NCBI RefSeq assembly: GCF_010078235.1
Contig: NZ_JAABOS010000005.1
Coordinates: forward strand, 199,675 to 263,674
DNA: 64,000 nt
Origin: Cognatundibacterium crateris
Lineage (GTDB): Bacteria > Pseudomonadota > Gammaproteobacteria > Burkholderiales > Burkholderiaceae_D
Direction: 5' to 3'
Under the pieces are notes generated by a model that did not search any database, was not told the origin of the DNA, and was given only the letters and a program-made list of their open reading frames with translations. The first letter of the stretch is position 1, and every line of letters begins with the position of its first letter. The position numbers and the translations under genes are program-made. This document shows, in pieces, positions 17,650-27,906 of the stretch.

Positions 17650-20369
17650 TCCAGTTCATCTTCTATCATCGGTGGCAGTGGCGGCGCATTTCCCAGTGGC
17701 AGGGAAACCGTGAATTGCGCGCCACCATCTGGCCGGTTGGACGCTACGATTTTTCCGCTATGCGCGAGCACAATACTCTCACAAATCGCCAGCCCCAGAC
17801 CTACACCCGGGCTGGCCGCTTCCAGTTCGCCGCGGGTAAATTTTTCAAAAATATTGACGCCTGCCGGCAATCCGGGACCATCATCCAGCATACTCAGATG
17901 CACAAATTCTGTATCTGCCTGCGCAGTGATCTGAATTTGAGTGCGGCCGTATTTTGCCGCGTTTTCTAAAAGATTGCACAGTACACGCTCCATTAGCACC
18001 GCGTCAAAGTACAGCAACGGTAAGTCCGCCGGTATCGCGGTTTTGAGTACATGGCCTTGCAAACTGTGCTGACAGGCGCGCAATGCGCTGCCGACCACTT
18101 CTTCCAAAGGTTGCCATTGCTGGTTCAGCGTGACTTTACCCGATTGCAGCCGCGCCATGTCCAGCAAATTGACCACCAGTCCGCTCATGCGCAGCGCTTC
18201 ATCATGGATAGCCAGACTCAATTCGGCGCGTTTAGGCGGCGCTAAATCAGCTTGCTCATGCAGCGTGCTGGCCAGACCCACGATGGCCGTCAGTGGGGTA
18301 CGCAGGTCATGCGAGATCGCCGATAATAAGGCATTGCGCATACGTTCTGCTTCCATGCTGATTAAGGCATCCTGCGCCACCTCGACATAATGCACGCGCT
18401 CCAGCGCCAGCGCAATTTGCGCGGCAAAGGTATCGAGTAACTGCTGCTGCTCAGGCTGGAAAATCTGTCGCGTATCCTTAGGTGCGATTGCCAGCACGCC
18501 GCGCGTGCGCATCGGTGCACGCAGAGGCAGATATAAGACCGCATTCGAGGGCAGGGTCTGGGTACCCAGACCGGCTGCCTGATGATGGTCGTAAACCCAT
18601 TGCGCAACGCTGGTATCGACAGTGCTGAGCAGCATAGTCTGCATAGGATCTGGCTGACCGGTTTCAGCCAGCGGCTGGCGGATTTTGTCATGACTATCCG
18701 GCAGCAGGATGGCGACTCGGGCTTGGAAAACGGGTGCCAGATGATTGACACCGATTTCGATAATCTGTTCCACCATCAGGGCACCGGACAAGGCTTTGCT
18801 CATGGTGTACAGCGCATCGGCACGGCGTTCCCGGTACAGCGCAACCTGGGCCTGAAAGCGCAGATTGGTCATCAGTTTGCTGATGGTCAGTGACACTGCC
18901 AGCATGATTGCGAAGGTGAACAGATACTGGCTGTCGCTGACGCTGAAGGAAAAACGCGGCGACACAAAAAAATAATCGAAGCTCGCCACGCTGAGTAAAG
19001 AGGCGAGTACTGAGGCGCTGCGTCCAAAACGCAGTGCAACGAATACCACGGCCAGCAAATACAGCATCACCACATTCGCGAGGTCAAATACCTGGGTCAG
19101 GCCTGCGCTCAGCAGCGTCGCAGTCATGCATACCGCGATGGTCCACAGATAGGCTGACAGTGGCGTACGCTGGCTTTGATCCAGATCGATATGATTACTC
19201 TCAGCATGCGCTGCACTGTCTTGCACGCTAAGCTCATGGCCTACCATCACCACATCAATATCGGTGCTGCGGCTGGCCAGTTCATCCGCCAGGCTGGTGC
19301 GCAGCAGGCGGGTCCAGGCCGGACGCAAGGATTTGCCTATCACCAGTTTCGATACATTACGGCTGCGCGCATAACTCAGCAGCAGCGTGGCCAGATTGTC
19401 GCCTGCCAGTGTGGTGGTTTCAGCACCCAGTTCCTGCGCCAGTTTCAGCGCCTTCAATATGGCATCTTGTTGTCCCGCCTTGCGTTGAGCCAGTTTCGGC
19501 GTTTCGACATAAACCGCAATCCAGTCGGCACGCAGGCTGGCCGCCAGTCGTGCGGCACCGCGTACCAGCTTACTGGCGCTGGCATCTGGCCCGATACAGA
19601 CCAGCAGCCTTTCTTTCGCTTGCCAGACCTGATGAATGGCCTGATCAGCGCGGTAGTCGCGCATCTGCACGTCGACCTGATCGGCAGTACGGCGCAGTGC
19701 CAGCTCGCGTAAAGCGATCAGATTGCCTTTGCGGAAAAAGTTTTTAGCGGCACGCTGGGCCTGCTGTTCGAGATAGACTTTACCTTCTTTTAAACGGCGC
19801 AGTAATTCGTCCGGTGGCAAATCGACCAGCGTGATTTCATCGGCCAGATCAAAAAATTTATCGGGCACGGTTTCCCACACCCGGATGCCCGTGATCTGTC
19901 CCACCACATCATTCAGCGTCTCCAGATGTTGAACATTGACGGTGGTGTACACATCGATGCCTGCAGCCAGTAGTTCTTCCACATCCTGCCAGCGCTTGGC
20001 ATGGCGTGAACCTGCTACATTGGAATGCGCCAGTTCATCAACCAACAGCAAATCCGGCTGGCGCTGTAGCGCGCCATCCAGGTCGAATTCTGAGAGTACT
20101 CTGTCCTTGTATAGAATTTGTTGCGAAGGCAGGACTTCAAGCTCATGCGTCATCTGGATGGTATCTTGTCTGCCATGGGTTTCAACGATGCCAATCACGA
20201 CATCGACCCCTTTTTGTTTTTGCAGATGCGCAGCATTCAGCATTGCATAAGTCTTACCCACCCCGGCACAGGCGCCGAAAAAAATCTTTAAGTGACCACG
20301 CTGCTGTTTTGCGTCTTCACGCTGTATCTTGTCCAGCAAGGCGTCCGGGTCGGGGCGGTAATCGTTCAT
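17646..20369 (-). CDS. kdpD: Sensor histidine kinase KdpD
   Basis: 907 residues, close to the usual 890-900. Order: N-terminal KdpD domain with Walker A GACAGVGKT (32-40) and DELAHSNV; a universal-stress-like domain (about 250-370); four membrane segments (about 400-500, PLSAYLWTIAVCMTATLLSAG onward); a GAF-like region; HisKA with His687 in ISHDLRTPLTAI; and HATPase with NLLENAAKYG and DDGPGL. It senses K+ and envelope state and phosphorylates KdpE. About 38 bases separate it from kdpC. Confidence 0.97.
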   Translation of the reverse strand: MNDYRPDPDALLDKIQREDAKQQRGHLKIFFGACAGVGKTYAMLNAAHLQKQKGVDVVIGIVETHGRQDTIQMTHELEVLPSQQILYKDRVLSEFDLDGALQRQPDLLLVDELAHSNVAGSRHAKRWQDVEELLAAGIDVYTTVNVQHLETLNDVVGQITGIRVWETVPDKFFDLADEITLVDLPPDELLRRLKEGKVYLEQQAQRAAKNFFRKGNLIALRELALRRTADQVDVQMRDYRADQAIHQVWQAKERLLVCIGPDASASKLVRGAARLAASLRADWIAVYVETPKLAQRKAGQQDAILKALKLAQELGAETTTLAGDNLATLLLSYARSRNVSKLVIGKSLRPAWTRLLRTSLADELASRSTDIDVVMVGHELSVQDSAAHAESNHIDLDQSQRTPLSAYLWTIAVCMTATLLSAGLTQVFDLANVVMLYLLAVVFVALRFGRSASVLASLLSVASFDYFFVSPRFSFSVSDSQYLFTFAIMLAVSLTISKLMTNLRFQAQVALYRERRADALYTMSKALSGALMVEQIIEIGVNHLAPVFQARVAILLPDSHDKIRQPLAETGQPDPMQTMLLSTVDTSVAQWVYDHHQAAGLGTQTLPSNAVLYLPLRAPMRTRGVLAIAPKDTRQIFQPEQQQLLDTFAAQIALALERVHYVEVAQDALISMEAERMRNALLSAISHDLRTPLTAIVGLASTLHEQADLAPPKRAELSLAIHDEALRMSGLVVNLLDMARLQSGKVTLNQQWQPLEEVVGSALRACQHSLQGHVLKTAIPADLPLLYFDAVLMERVLCNLLENAAKYGRTQIQITAQADTEFVHLSMLDDGPGLPAGVNIFEKFTRGELEAASPGVGLGLAICESIVLAHSGKIVASNRPDGGAQFTVSLPLGNAPPLPPMIEDELE

Positions 20370-20407
20370 CGTTATTTTTTCGCTTATTTCTTCGCTTATT
20401 TGTTCAA

Positions 20408-20980
20408 TTATTTCTTGATTTGATCAAGTGCGAGATTCAGTTCCAGCACATTCACACGTGCTTCGCCCAGAATACCGAATTGTGCAGACTCTGTGTGCTT
20501 TTCCACTAAAGCACGCAGCTGTTTCTGGCTGAGGTCACGTATCCGCGCTACCCGCGCTAACTGATATTCGGCAGCAGCCGGGCTGATGTGCGGGTCCAGA
20601 CCACTGGCGGAAGCGGTGACCAGATCGACCGGGACCGGACGGGTATTACCCGGATCGGCATCGTGCAAAGCTTTGATACGCTCTTCCAACGCAGCTTTCA
20701 AGGCCGGGTTGGTCGGACCCTGATTGGCACCGCCGGAAGCCAGGCCGTTATAAGAAAACGTGCCACTGGCCGATGGACGGCTCCAGAAATACCTGGGATC
20801 GCTAAAGCTTTGGCCTATCAGTTTCGAACCGAGCAGCTTGCCGTCTTTCTGTATCAGGCTGCCGCTGGCTTGCTCAGGGTAGGCGATTTTACCGACGCCA
20901 GTGACGGCCAAAGGATAGAGTATGCCGGTGATGGCGCTCAGTACGATGAAAGAGCCGATTAAGGGACGCAGAATTTTCAT
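20408..20980 (-). CDS. kdpC: Potassium-transporting ATPase subunit KdpC
   Basis: 190 residues with one N-terminal membrane helix (about 8-30), the rest periplasmic. KdpC stabilises the KdpFABC complex. Conserved features seen are AVTGVGKIAYPEQASGSL, SKLIGQSFSDPRYFWSRPSA, NGLASGGANQGPTNP and ASGLDPHISP. It lies 13 bases after kdpB. Confidence 0.97.
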   Translation of the reverse strand: MKILRPLIGSFIVLSAITGILYPLAVTGVGKIAYPEQASGSLIQKDGKLLGSKLIGQSFSDPRYFWSRPSASGTFSYNGLASGGANQGPTNPALKAALEERIKALHDADPGNTRPVPVDLVTASASGLDPHISPAAAEYQLARVARIRDLSQKQLRALVEKHTESAQFGILGEARVNVLELNLALDQIKK

Positions 20981-20993
20981 AACTAGACTCCTT

Positions 20994-23075
20994 TTAAACC
21001 AGACCGAGTACGGTCAGGATGATATCGATAAGCTTAATGCCGATAAACGGAACCAGCAGACCGCCCAGACCATAGACCAGCAAATTGCGGCGCAACAGGA
21101 TATCCGCGCCTAGCGGACGATATTTGACGCCTTTTAATGCCAATGGAATCAGAAACACGATGATCAGCGCATTGAAGATCACCGCCGACATGATGGCGCT
21201 GGCCGGGCTGCTCAGCTGCATCAGATTCAGTGCGTTCAGTTGCGGATATGTAGTCGCAAACGCAGCCGGTATAATCGCAAAATACTTAGCCACATCGTTA
21301 GCGATACTAAAGGTAGTCAGCGAGCCGCGTGTCATCAGCATTTGCTTACCGATTTCAACGATTTCGATCAGCTTGGTCGGATTCGAATCCAGATCGACCA
21401 TATTGCCGGCTTCCTTGGCTGCCTGAGTACCGCTGTTCATCGCGACTGCTACGTCGGCTTGCGCCAGCGCCGGTGCATCATTGGTACCATCGCCGGTCAT
21501 CGCGACCAGTTTGCCATCAGCCTGATGTGAGCGTATCAGTTTCAGTTTGTCTTCCGGGGTCGCTTCTGCCAGGAAGTCATCGACACCGGCTTCGGCTGCA
21601 ATGGCGGCTGCGGTCAGGCGGTTGTCACCGGTGATCATGATGGTTTTAATCCCCATTTTGCGCAGTTCCGCAAAACGTTCTTTGATACCGCCTTTGACGA
21701 TGTCTTTCAGCTCTATCACGCCCATCACGCGTTGATCGTCGGTCACGACTAATGGCGTACTGCCTTGACGCGAAACCTGATCAACGATGTCGAGTACCGC
21801 TTGCGGGAATTGCAGGCCGGTTTCAGTGAACGCTTTACGCATGGCGTCGACCGAGCCTTTGCGAATTTTGCGCACGCTACCGTTTTGCGTGAGATCGACG
21901 CCGCTCATGCGGGTCTGAGCAGTGAAAGGAATGAACTCGGCGCCCAGCGACTGTATATCTCTTTCACGCAGCTGGAATTTGTTTTTTGCGAGTATCACGA
22001 TGCTGCGGCCTTCCGGTGTTTCATCCGCCAGCGAAGACAATTGCGCGGCATCGGCCAGTTGCTCTTCCGAGACACCAGAGGCCGGATGAAACGCAGAAGC
22101 CTGGCGATTGCCCAGCGTGATGGTGCCGGTTTTGTCGAGCAACAGCACGTCGACATCGCCTGCAGCTTCCACAGCACGACCGGAGGTGGCGATCACATTT
22201 GCCTGCATCATGCGGCTCATACCTGCCACACCGATCGCTGACAGCAAACCACCTATCGTCGTCGGAATCAGGCACACCAGCAAAGCGACCAGTACTGTGA
22301 TCGTGACTGGCATGCCTGCACCGGATGCTTCCACGCTGAACAGCGAGAAAGGCAGCAGGGTGACAGTCGCCAGCAGGAATACGATAGTCAAGGCCACCAG
22401 CAATATCGTCAATGCGATTTCATTCGGGGTTTTTTGACGTTTTGCACCTTCCACCATCGCGATCATGCGGTCGAGAAAAGCTTCACCCGGATTGACTGTC
22501 ACTTTGACGATGATCCAGTCTGACAGTACGCGGGTGCCGCCAGTGACCGCACTGAAATCGCCACCGGATTCGCGTATTACAGGTGCCGATTCGCCGGTAA
22601 TGGCAGATTCATCGACCGATGCCACGCCTTCGACCACTTCGCCGTCAGCAGGAATCACATCATTCGCTTCAACCAGGATGAAGTCGCCTTTACGCAGGCT
22701 GGAACCATTGACCAGGATTTGCGTCGCGTTACGCTGAGCGGTCTGCATTTTTTTTGCCCGGACATCCTGTTTTGCACTGCGCAGTGATTCTGCCTGTGCT
22801 TTGCTGCGGCCTTCTGCCAATGCTTCTGCGAAATTAGCAAACAAGACGGTGAACCACAGCCACAGGCAGATGGCGAGTATAAAGCCAGCCGGTGCTTCGC
22901 CTTGGCTCAGGAAGGCTTGCACGGTCAGTGCGGTGGTGAGCAGGCTGCCGATATACACCACAAACATCACCGGATTTCTCATCTGGACTTGCGGTTGCAG
23001 TTTGCGGAAAGCATCGACAATAGCTGGTTTTACAATGCTGGAATTTAGCAAGGACAGCTCGATTTTATGGCTCAT
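20994..23075 (-). CDS. kdpB: Potassium-transporting P-type ATPase subunit KdpB
   Basis: 693 residues. Catalytic subunit of the KdpFABC pump. The phosphorylated Asp314 is in [10 protein letters not shown] (Asp307 in E. coli). The actuator loop TGESAPV, the nucleotide domain, MITGDN and [16 protein letters not shown] are all present, along with seven membrane segments. A 134-base gap containing a long hairpin separates it from kdpA. Confidence 0.98.
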   Translation of the reverse strand: MSHKIELSLLNSSIVKPAIVDAFRKLQPQVQMRNPVMFVVYIGSLLTTALTVQAFLSQGEAPAGFILAICLWLWFTVLFANFAEALAEGRSKAQAESLRSAKQDVRAKKMQTAQRNATQILVNGSSLRKGDFILVEANDVIPADGEVVEGVASVDESAITGESAPVIRESGGDFSAVTGGTRVLSDWIIVKVTVNPGEAFLDRMIAMVEGAKRQKTPNEIALTILLVALTIVFLLATVTLLPFSLFSVEASGAGMPVTITVLVALLVCLIPTTIGGLLSAIGVAGMSRMMQANVIATSGRAVEAAGDVDVLLLDKTGTITLGNRQASAFHPASGVSEEQLADAAQLSSLADETPEGRSIVILAKNKFQLRERDIQSLGAEFIPFTAQTRMSGVDLTQNGSVRKIRKGSVDAMRKAFTETGLQFPQAVLDIVDQVSRQGSTPLVVTDDQRVMGVIELKDIVKGGIKERFAELRKMGIKTIMITGDNRLTAAAIAAEAGVDDFLAEATPEDKLKLIRSHQADGKLVAMTGDGTNDAPALAQADVAVAMNSGTQAAKEAGNMVDLDSNPTKLIEIVEIGKQMLMTRGSLTTFSIANDVAKYFAIIPAAFATTYPQLNALNLMQLSSPASAIMSAVIFNALIIVFLIPLALKGVKYRPLGADILLRRNLLVYGLGGLLVPFIGIKLIDIILTVLGLV

Positions 23076-23122
23076 TTTCTTCTTTCTAAACGAGAGACTT
23101 CTGCATATTCAAAGTGATGAAT

Positions 23123-23198
23123 AACACTCCTGTTTTCTTCCCTGCGCAGCGCTGGCGATGACGCCTTTGCTCTGCACAGGGAAGCACGGGACAGTGTT
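23123..23198 (-). repeat. Long imperfect hairpin between kdpA and kdpB
   Basis: Arms CTTCCCTGCGCAG (23137-23149) and CTGCACAGGGAAG (23172-23184) pair at 12 of 13 positions, and outer arms AACACT (23123-23128) and AGTGTT (23193-23198) extend the fold. It fills most of the only long gap inside the kdpFABC genes. A role in mRNA stability or in setting the A:B ratio is inference; a REP-like element is the alternative. Confidence 0.6.
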
Positions 23199-23209
23199 GT
23201 GCAGTTCTC

Positions 23210-25027
23210 TTATTGGGCGATCATGATCAGGTGTTCGACGATAGGACCCAAGGCCAGCGCCGGAATATAAGTCAGTGCACCAACGATGACCACTGTGCCT
23301 AGTAACAGACTCACAAATAAAGGGCCGTGGGTAGGCAAGGTGCCTGCTGTTGCTGCCAGACGTTTCTTGGCTGCGAGAGAGCCGGCTATGGCGAGGATGG
23401 GTACGATGATGCAGAAGCGTCCGAACCACATGGCAATCGCCAGCATCACGTTATAGAAGGGCGTGTTGGCAGACAGTCCGGCAAACGCACTGCCGTTGTT
23501 ATTGGCTGCGGAGACAAAGGCATACAGAATTTCGCTAAAGCCGTGTGCGCCTGGATTGGCAATACCCGCCTTGCCATCCGCCACCAACACAGAGACAGCA
23601 GTCCCTGCCAGCACCAGCACAGGGCCGATCAGGATAGAGACGGCGATCATTTTCATTTCGTAGGCTTCGATTTTCTTACCCAGATATTCCGGTGTGCGAC
23701 CTATCATCAGACCCGCGATAAAGACCGCCAGAATAGCGAAGATCAACATGCCATACATACCTGCGCCGACGCCACCGAACACCACTTCACCAAGCTGCAT
23801 CAGGATCATTGGCACCATGCCACCCAGCGGTGTGTAGGAATCGTGCATGCTATTCACTGCGCCACAGGAAGCTGCCGTCGTGATGGTCGCAAACAAGCCG
23901 CTGGCTGCGATGCCGAAACGCGCTTCTTTGCCTTCCATATTGCCGCCAGCCTGAGACTGCAAGGCAGAGTCACTTGCTGACTGATCGACGCCTGACTTGC
24001 TGAACATGGGATTACCTTGCTGTTCGGCCGTGATCGCCACACCGGCCAGCGAAACAAACAAAATAGTCATGACTGCAAAAATCGCCCAGCCCTGACGCTG
24101 GTCGCCGACCATTTTCCCGAAAGTGATACACAGCGCTGCGGGAATCAGGAAGATCGCCAGCATTTCTAAAAAGTTCGACAACGGCGTCGGATTTTCAAAA
24201 GGATGGGCAGAGTTGGCATTGAAGAAGCCGCCACCATTGGTGCCCAGCATTTTGATCGCTTCTTGCGAAGCAACCGGACCCATAGGCAAGGTCTGGGTTG
24301 TGGTGCTTTGCGCTTCAGGCACAGCTTTGCCAGCAGCATCCAGCACTGGTGCACCGGTTGCATCGACTTTCGGCACGGTATAGTCGAGTTTTTCAAGCAG
24401 ATCAGCCGTTTTGTAGGCATCGAAATTCTGAATCACACCCTGACTCATTAAACCAGTCGCCAATATAAAAGCAAGCGGCAGCAGTATGTACAAAGTGCCG
24501 CGAGTCAGATCAACCCAGAAGTTACCTATGCTTTGCATCGTATGACGTGCGAAACCACGTATCAAGGCGATCGTGACGGCAAGGCCGGTTGCTGCGGACA
24601 AGAAGTTTTGTACGCTCAAACCCAGCATCTGCGTCAGATAGCTCATTGTTGTTTCTGGCACATAGCTTTGCCAGTTAGTGTTGGCGACGAAGCTGACTGC
24701 GGTATTGAGTGAGGAATCTGCTGCGATGCCTGGCAAGGCCTGAGGATTCAGCGGCAGCACAAACTGCAGGCGTTGTAAGCCATACAGCACAAAGACACCG
24801 AGCACATTAAATGCGATCAGCGCGATCGCGTAGGGCTTCCACGCCATTTCTTGTTGCGCATCGATGCCGAAAATTTTATAGCAGAGTTTTTCCAGCGGCT
24901 GTAGCAGCCAGGACAGCGCATTTTTTTCTCCGCTCATCACTTTGGTGATGTAGAGCCCCAGCGGTACTGCGAGTAGCACGAGTACGCCCATATACAGGGC
25001 AATCTGGAAAAAGGCAGAGTGATTCAT
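23210..25027 (-). CDS. kdpA: Potassium-transporting ATPase subunit KdpA
   Basis: 605 residues and many membrane helices. It is the K+-binding, channel-like subunit related to the Trk/Ktr superfamily. Conserved pore-loop segments seen are [32 protein letters not shown] split by Gly-rich turns, and [15 protein letters not shown]. The start ATG at 25027 follows the kdpF stop by one base. Slightly longer than E. coli KdpA (557); the extra length includes a hydrophilic loop near [17 protein letters not shown]. Confidence 0.97.
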   Translation of the reverse strand: MNHSAFFQIALYMGVLVLLAVPLGLYITKVMSGEKNALSWLLQPLEKLCYKIFGIDAQQEMAWKPYAIALIAFNVLGVFVLYGLQRLQFVLPLNPQALPGIAADSSLNTAVSFVANTNWQSYVPETTMSYLTQMLGLSVQNFLSAATGLAVTIALIRGFARHTMQSIGNFWVDLTRGTLYILLPLAFILATGLMSQGVIQNFDAYKTADLLEKLDYTVPKVDATGAPVLDAAGKAVPEAQSTTTQTLPMGPVASQEAIKMLGTNGGGFFNANSAHPFENPTPLSNFLEMLAIFLIPAALCITFGKMVGDQRQGWAIFAVMTILFVSLAGVAITAEQQGNPMFSKSGVDQSASDSALQSQAGGNMEGKEARFGIAASGLFATITTAASCGAVNSMHDSYTPLGGMVPMILMQLGEVVFGGVGAGMYGMLIFAILAVFIAGLMIGRTPEYLGKKIEAYEMKMIAVSILIGPVLVLAGTAVSVLVADGKAGIANPGAHGFSEILYAFVSAANNNGSAFAGLSANTPFYNVMLAIAMWFGRFCIIVPILAIAGSLAAKKRLAATAGTLPTHGPLFVSLLLGTVVIVGALTYIPALALGPIVEHLIMIAQ

Positions 25028-25028
25028 T

Positions 25029-25118
25029 TTAAAATGCCTCCGGTTTCAACAAGGCATACACCAGGTAAATCAATAGAAGCAGCGCGACAATGGCGCCGAC
25101 AACATGAAACAGGCTCAT
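25029..25118 (-). CDS. kdpF: KdpF, small stabilising subunit
   Basis: 29 residues, [20 protein letters not shown] then [10 protein letters not shown] single membrane helix ending in the KPE(R/A)F motif is diagnostic of KdpF, which stabilises the KdpFABC complex. Its ATG overlaps the stop of the upstream microprotein (ATGA), and its TAA ends one base before the kdpA start. Confidence 0.93.
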   Translation of the reverse strand: MSLFHVVGAIVALLLLIYLVYALLKPEAF

Positions 25119-25207
25119 GCTTTGCCTCCCAGGCGGTTACAGCCCTGAACCAGGGCGAAACTGGCGACTGCAAATAGCAGCAGATAGCCGAGATATAAAA
25201 AATCCAT
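25115..25207 (-). CDS. 30-residue membrane microprotein upstream of kdpF
   Basis: ATG at 25207 with TTGGAG upstream gives MDFLYLGYLLLFAVASFALV followed by [11 protein letters not shown] single predicted membrane helix with a basic tail (R, K), overlapped by four bases with kdpF, so translation is probably coupled. I recall similar unnamed short frames ahead of kdpF in other bacteria, but know of no assigned function. It may be an extra small subunit or a leader peptide. Coding status is inferred from the ribosome site, overlap and clean helix; no protein evidence. Confidence 0.7.
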   Translation of the reverse strand: MDFLYLGYLLLFAVASFALVQGCNRLGGKA

Positions 25208-25264
25208 ATGAACTCCAACGAGAATGGCTGAGTCATTACGATAGAGATTTCGGGGTAAAGATGT

Positions 25265-25302
25265 CGTATAGCTTGTGCAAAGCGGTGTAAAAATTGTGTA
25301 AA
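25265..25302 (-). promoter_or_regulatory. kdp promoter region with KdpE-box-like site
   Basis: On the minus strand 25302-25282 reads TTTACACAATTTTTACACCGC, which matches the E. coli KdpE site (TTTATAC-T7-ACACCCC type) at about 17 of 21 positions. A -10-like TATACG lies downstream at 25270-25265. The spacing from the operon (58 bases to the microprotein ATG) is sensible for an activator site just upstream of -35. Confidence 0.7.
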
Positions 25303-25364
25303 CGCGTGGTCGGGCTGCAGAGTGTAGGGGCTTGTCGGGAGAATGGATTTTCTTAGGCCGGAAT

Positions 25365-25402
25365 AAAAAAACGGGTGTTAGACTGAGGTCCGGACACCCG
25401 TT
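25365..25402 (-). terminator. Terminator after the TorF-type porin gene
   Basis: On the minus strand AACGGGTGT (25402-25394), a 15-base loop and ACACCCGTT (25378-25370), then T6 (25370-25365). It separates the porin gene from the kdp promoter. Confidence 0.88.
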
Positions 25403-25450
25403 GACGCCGTGGCGACAGCGCGCTTGAGACACTTAGTTTTAATCAGTCAC

Positions 25451-26227
25451 TCAGAACGTTTTACTGACGCTGACGACCAGGCTGTGCTTGCCCATGAATT
25501 TGCCATTGGCTGGCGAGGCGTAAAAACTTTTATCTGCATTAGTGCCAATGGCGGCGAGGCTGAATGTCATGCCACCCAGCAGATTGACATCCTGACTGAG
25601 TCCGATTTTGTAATCGCTGTAGGTGGCTGCGCTGGCATTGATACCCTGAACTTTCTGGTAGCCCGCATGCAGATTCAGTGTCAGGCCTTCACGCAGTACG
25701 ATATTTGCACCGAGGTCGAGGTAGCCGCTGTTTTTGCTATCGACGATACCGAACAAGGGGGTGAGGGCATGTGAATACTTGAGGTAGGCTGGACCGTAAT
25801 TGAGCTGACCATACAGCTCCAGGGTATTCGCATCTTTCAATCCCACCTGATCCAGTTTGTTACCAGCATACACATAGCCCAGTACGCCCACATCGTAGCT
25901 CAGGTCCTGACTGAGTTGCCCTTTTTTACCCGCATACACATCCCATTCCAGCGGTGTGCTGCCAGCGCCTGGCGTATCTTTAATCCATTTAATCGTCGAT
26001 AACCAGGTGCCTGCATACAGACCTGTCGGCGTGTGGCTGAGATCGGCACCGCCTTGCAGTGCAGGGCCCTGGCGGGTCTGTGAGATGCCGCGGTAACGGT
26101 AATCACTGGTCAGGCTGGCATTGAAACTCAGATCCAGATCAGGTTTTGCTTCCTGCGCCCATGCGGCAGAAGTGCTGAGGGCTGCGCTGCTCAGCAGCAA
26201 GGCGGCGTACAGTTTATTTTTCTTCAT
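25451..26227 (-). CDS. TorF-family outer membrane porin-like protein
   Basis: 258 residues from the ATG at 26227 (MKKNKLYAALLLSS), chosen because it opens a proper signal peptide cleaved near AWAQ; the frame stays open to 26314. The family signature TSDYRYRGISQTRQGPALQGG is typical of TIGR02001 (Gcw_chp/TorF). Alternating beta-strand pattern and a terminal aromatic (KTF) fit an outer membrane beta-barrel. Substrate unknown. Lies just upstream of kdp but behind a terminator, so it is a separate unit. Confidence 0.88.
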   Translation of the reverse strand: MKKNKLYAALLLSSAALSTSAAWAQEAKPDLDLSFNASLTSDYRYRGISQTRQGPALQGGADLSHTPTGLYAGTWLSTIKWIKDTPGAGSTPLEWDVYAGKKGQLSQDLSYDVGVLGYVYAGNKLDQVGLKDANTLELYGQLNYGPAYLKYSHALTPLFGIVDSKNSGYLDLGANIVLREGLTLNLHAGYQKVQGINASAATYSDYKIGLSQDVNLLGGMTFSLAAIGTNADKSFYASPANGKFMGKHSLVVSVSKTF

Positions 26228-26396
26228 GTGAATTCCTTGATGGCGTTCGCCGGAATAGCGAACGGAACGCACAAGAGAATACGCAGCCGCGCATAAAAAC
26301 AGTGCAAAGACCATTTATGCGAGTATTAAGAAACTGTAAAAATGCAGCAGATTTGCTGTGTACTGAATGTTGAATTACGCGGAAGGGAAGGGAAGT

Positions 26397-26438
26397 TGAA
26401 AACTGCTGCTGTCAGCCGCATCGCTAACAACAGCAGTT
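26397..26438 (-). terminator. Probable terminator after panB
   Basis: On the minus strand two stems follow panB. The first (26466-26457 and 26452-26443, ten perfect pairs, TCAA loop) overlaps the stop codon. The second (26438-26427 and 26412-26401, 11 of 12) is followed by TTTT at 26402-26399. The second is the better terminator; the first may be a stability hairpin. Confidence 0.6.
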
Positions 26439-26464
26439 ATCCGAACACCGCCTCAAGGCGGTGT

Positions 26465-27277
26465 TCAGAAGCAGTGTTCAGGTGCGGGGAAGCTTTGCGC
26501 TTTGACTGCCTGCACATAGGCGCTGACGGCCGCATCGATACTGGTCTGACCTTCCATGAAGTTCTTCACGAAGCGCGCTTTACGGCCGGGGAAGACGCCG
26601 AGCAAATCATGCATGACCAATACCTGACCAGAGCAATCCACACCCGCACCTATACCTATGGTGGGAATATGCAGCGAGTCAGTGACTTCTTTACCGAGTG
26701 TGGCCGGGATGGCTTCCAGTACCAGCAGGCTGGCTCCCGCTTCTTGCACAGCAAGTGCTTCAGTCTTCAGTAATTCCGCTGCGGCGCTGGTTTTACCCTG
26801 CACTTTATAGCCACCCAGCTGATGTACCGATTGCGGTGTCAGACCCAGATGGGCGCACACCGGTATCGCGCGTTCAGTCAGGAAGCGTATGGTCGGCAAC
26901 AACCAGGTTCCGCCTTCCAGTTTCACCATTTGTGCACCGGCACGTATCAGGCGCGCGGCATTCTCAAAGGCGGATTCCGGGGTGGCATAGGCACCGAACG
27001 GCAAGTCGGCCACGACCAGCGCCTTTTGATTGCCACGTGCGACAGACGCGGTGTGGTACACCATGTCATCCACCGTCACCGGCAGTGTGGAATCATGACC
27101 CTGACTGACCATACCCAGTGAATCGCCGATGAGCAAGATCTCAACACCGCAGCGATCCATCAGCGCTGCGAAGCTGGCGTCATAGCAGGTCAGCATGGTG
27201 ATTTTTTCTCCCTGCTCACGCATGGTCATCAGACCCGGGATACTGACCGCTTTGCGGTCTTGCAGATATTCCGCCAT
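26465..27277 (-). CDS. panB: 3-methyl-2-oxobutanoate hydroxymethyltransferase
   Basis: 270 residues from the ATG at 27277 (MAEYLQDRK), which has GGAG just upstream; an in-frame TTG at 27289 is unlikely. It makes ketopantoate, the first step to pantothenate. Motifs seen are [10 protein letters not shown], the metal/substrate segment [27 protein letters not shown] and [20 protein letters not shown]. It is 132 bases after folK in the same direction and is probably the last gene of that operon. Confidence 0.97.
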   Translation of the reverse strand: MAEYLQDRKAVSIPGLMTMREQGEKITMLTCYDASFAALMDRCGVEILLIGDSLGMVSQGHDSTLPVTVDDMVYHTASVARGNQKALVVADLPFGAYATPESAFENAARLIRAGAQMVKLEGGTWLLPTIRFLTERAIPVCAHLGLTPQSVHQLGGYKVQGKTSAAAELLKTEALAVQEAGASLLVLEAIPATLGKEVTDSLHIPTIGIGAGVDCSGQVLVMHDLLGVFPGRKARFVKNFMEGQTSIDAAVSAYVQAVKAQSFPAPEHCF

Positions 27278-27409
27278 TTTCTTCTCCAAAGGATGTTACT
27301 TTGTTGCTTAAGGATTTGTGGGCTGCTTCAGCGACGGTAGCGTTGGTAATTTCGTCGACTATTTCGTCAGTTTTTTTATTAAAACAAGCTCAGCAGCGGT
27401 CCCGTTTGT

Positions 27410-27892
27410 TTATCGCTGTGGCAAACGGAAAATAATCTGTTGTGCCACCGCGGGCAAATAATCCGCGGCAGCTCCGCGCCCTGGTATCTGTACTTCAGCC
27501 GCGATTTCACACAGCGGCAGCAATACAAACGCGCGTTCCGTCATACGCGGATGGGGCAGCTGTAAATTGGCACTATCCAGTATCAGCTCACTGTACAACA
27601 GAATATCCAGGTCCAGCGTGCGCGGCGCATTGCGATATGGACGCTCGCGCCCGAAATCCGCTTCTATGGCCTGAATCGCAGTTAATAAATCCTGTGCAGA
27701 CAAGCCGGTATGCAGCGCCGCCACCGCATTCACATAATCATCACCGCTGGAGTCGACCGGTGCGCTGCTGTACAGCGATGAGACTTGCAGTAAACGCGTT
27801 TGCGGCAGTTGCGCTAAACGTTCGGCGGCAGCCAGCACGGTGTCGGCTGCCTGCCCGAGATTAGCGCCCAGCGCAATGTAAGTCAGTTCCAT
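27410..27892 (-). CDS. folK: Hydroxymethyldihydropterin pyrophosphokinase
   Basis: 160 residues, standard FolK. It transfers pyrophosphate from ATP to 6-hydroxymethyl-7,8-dihydropterin in folate synthesis. Seen are YIALGANLGQ at the N-terminus, SSLYSSAPV, VNAVAAL, the catalytic-loop RPYRNAPRTLDLDILLY with the Asp pair, and LPHPRMTERAFVLLPL. It follows pcnB by 14 bases. Confidence 0.96.
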   Translation of the reverse strand: MELTYIALGANLGQAADTVLAAAERLAQLPQTRLLQVSSLYSSAPVDSSGDDYVNAVAALHTGLSAQDLLTAIQAIEADFGRERPYRNAPRTLDLDILLYSELILDSANLQLPHPRMTERAFVLLPLCEIAAEVQIPGRGAAADYLPAVAQQIIFRLPQR

Positions 27893-27906
27893 TTAAACCA
27901 GTTCCA

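Noticed and set aside
20370-20410. Repeated TTCGCTTATTT units between kdpD and kdpC
   Set aside because: Only two to three imperfect short units in a 37-base gap; not enough for an operator or repeat call.
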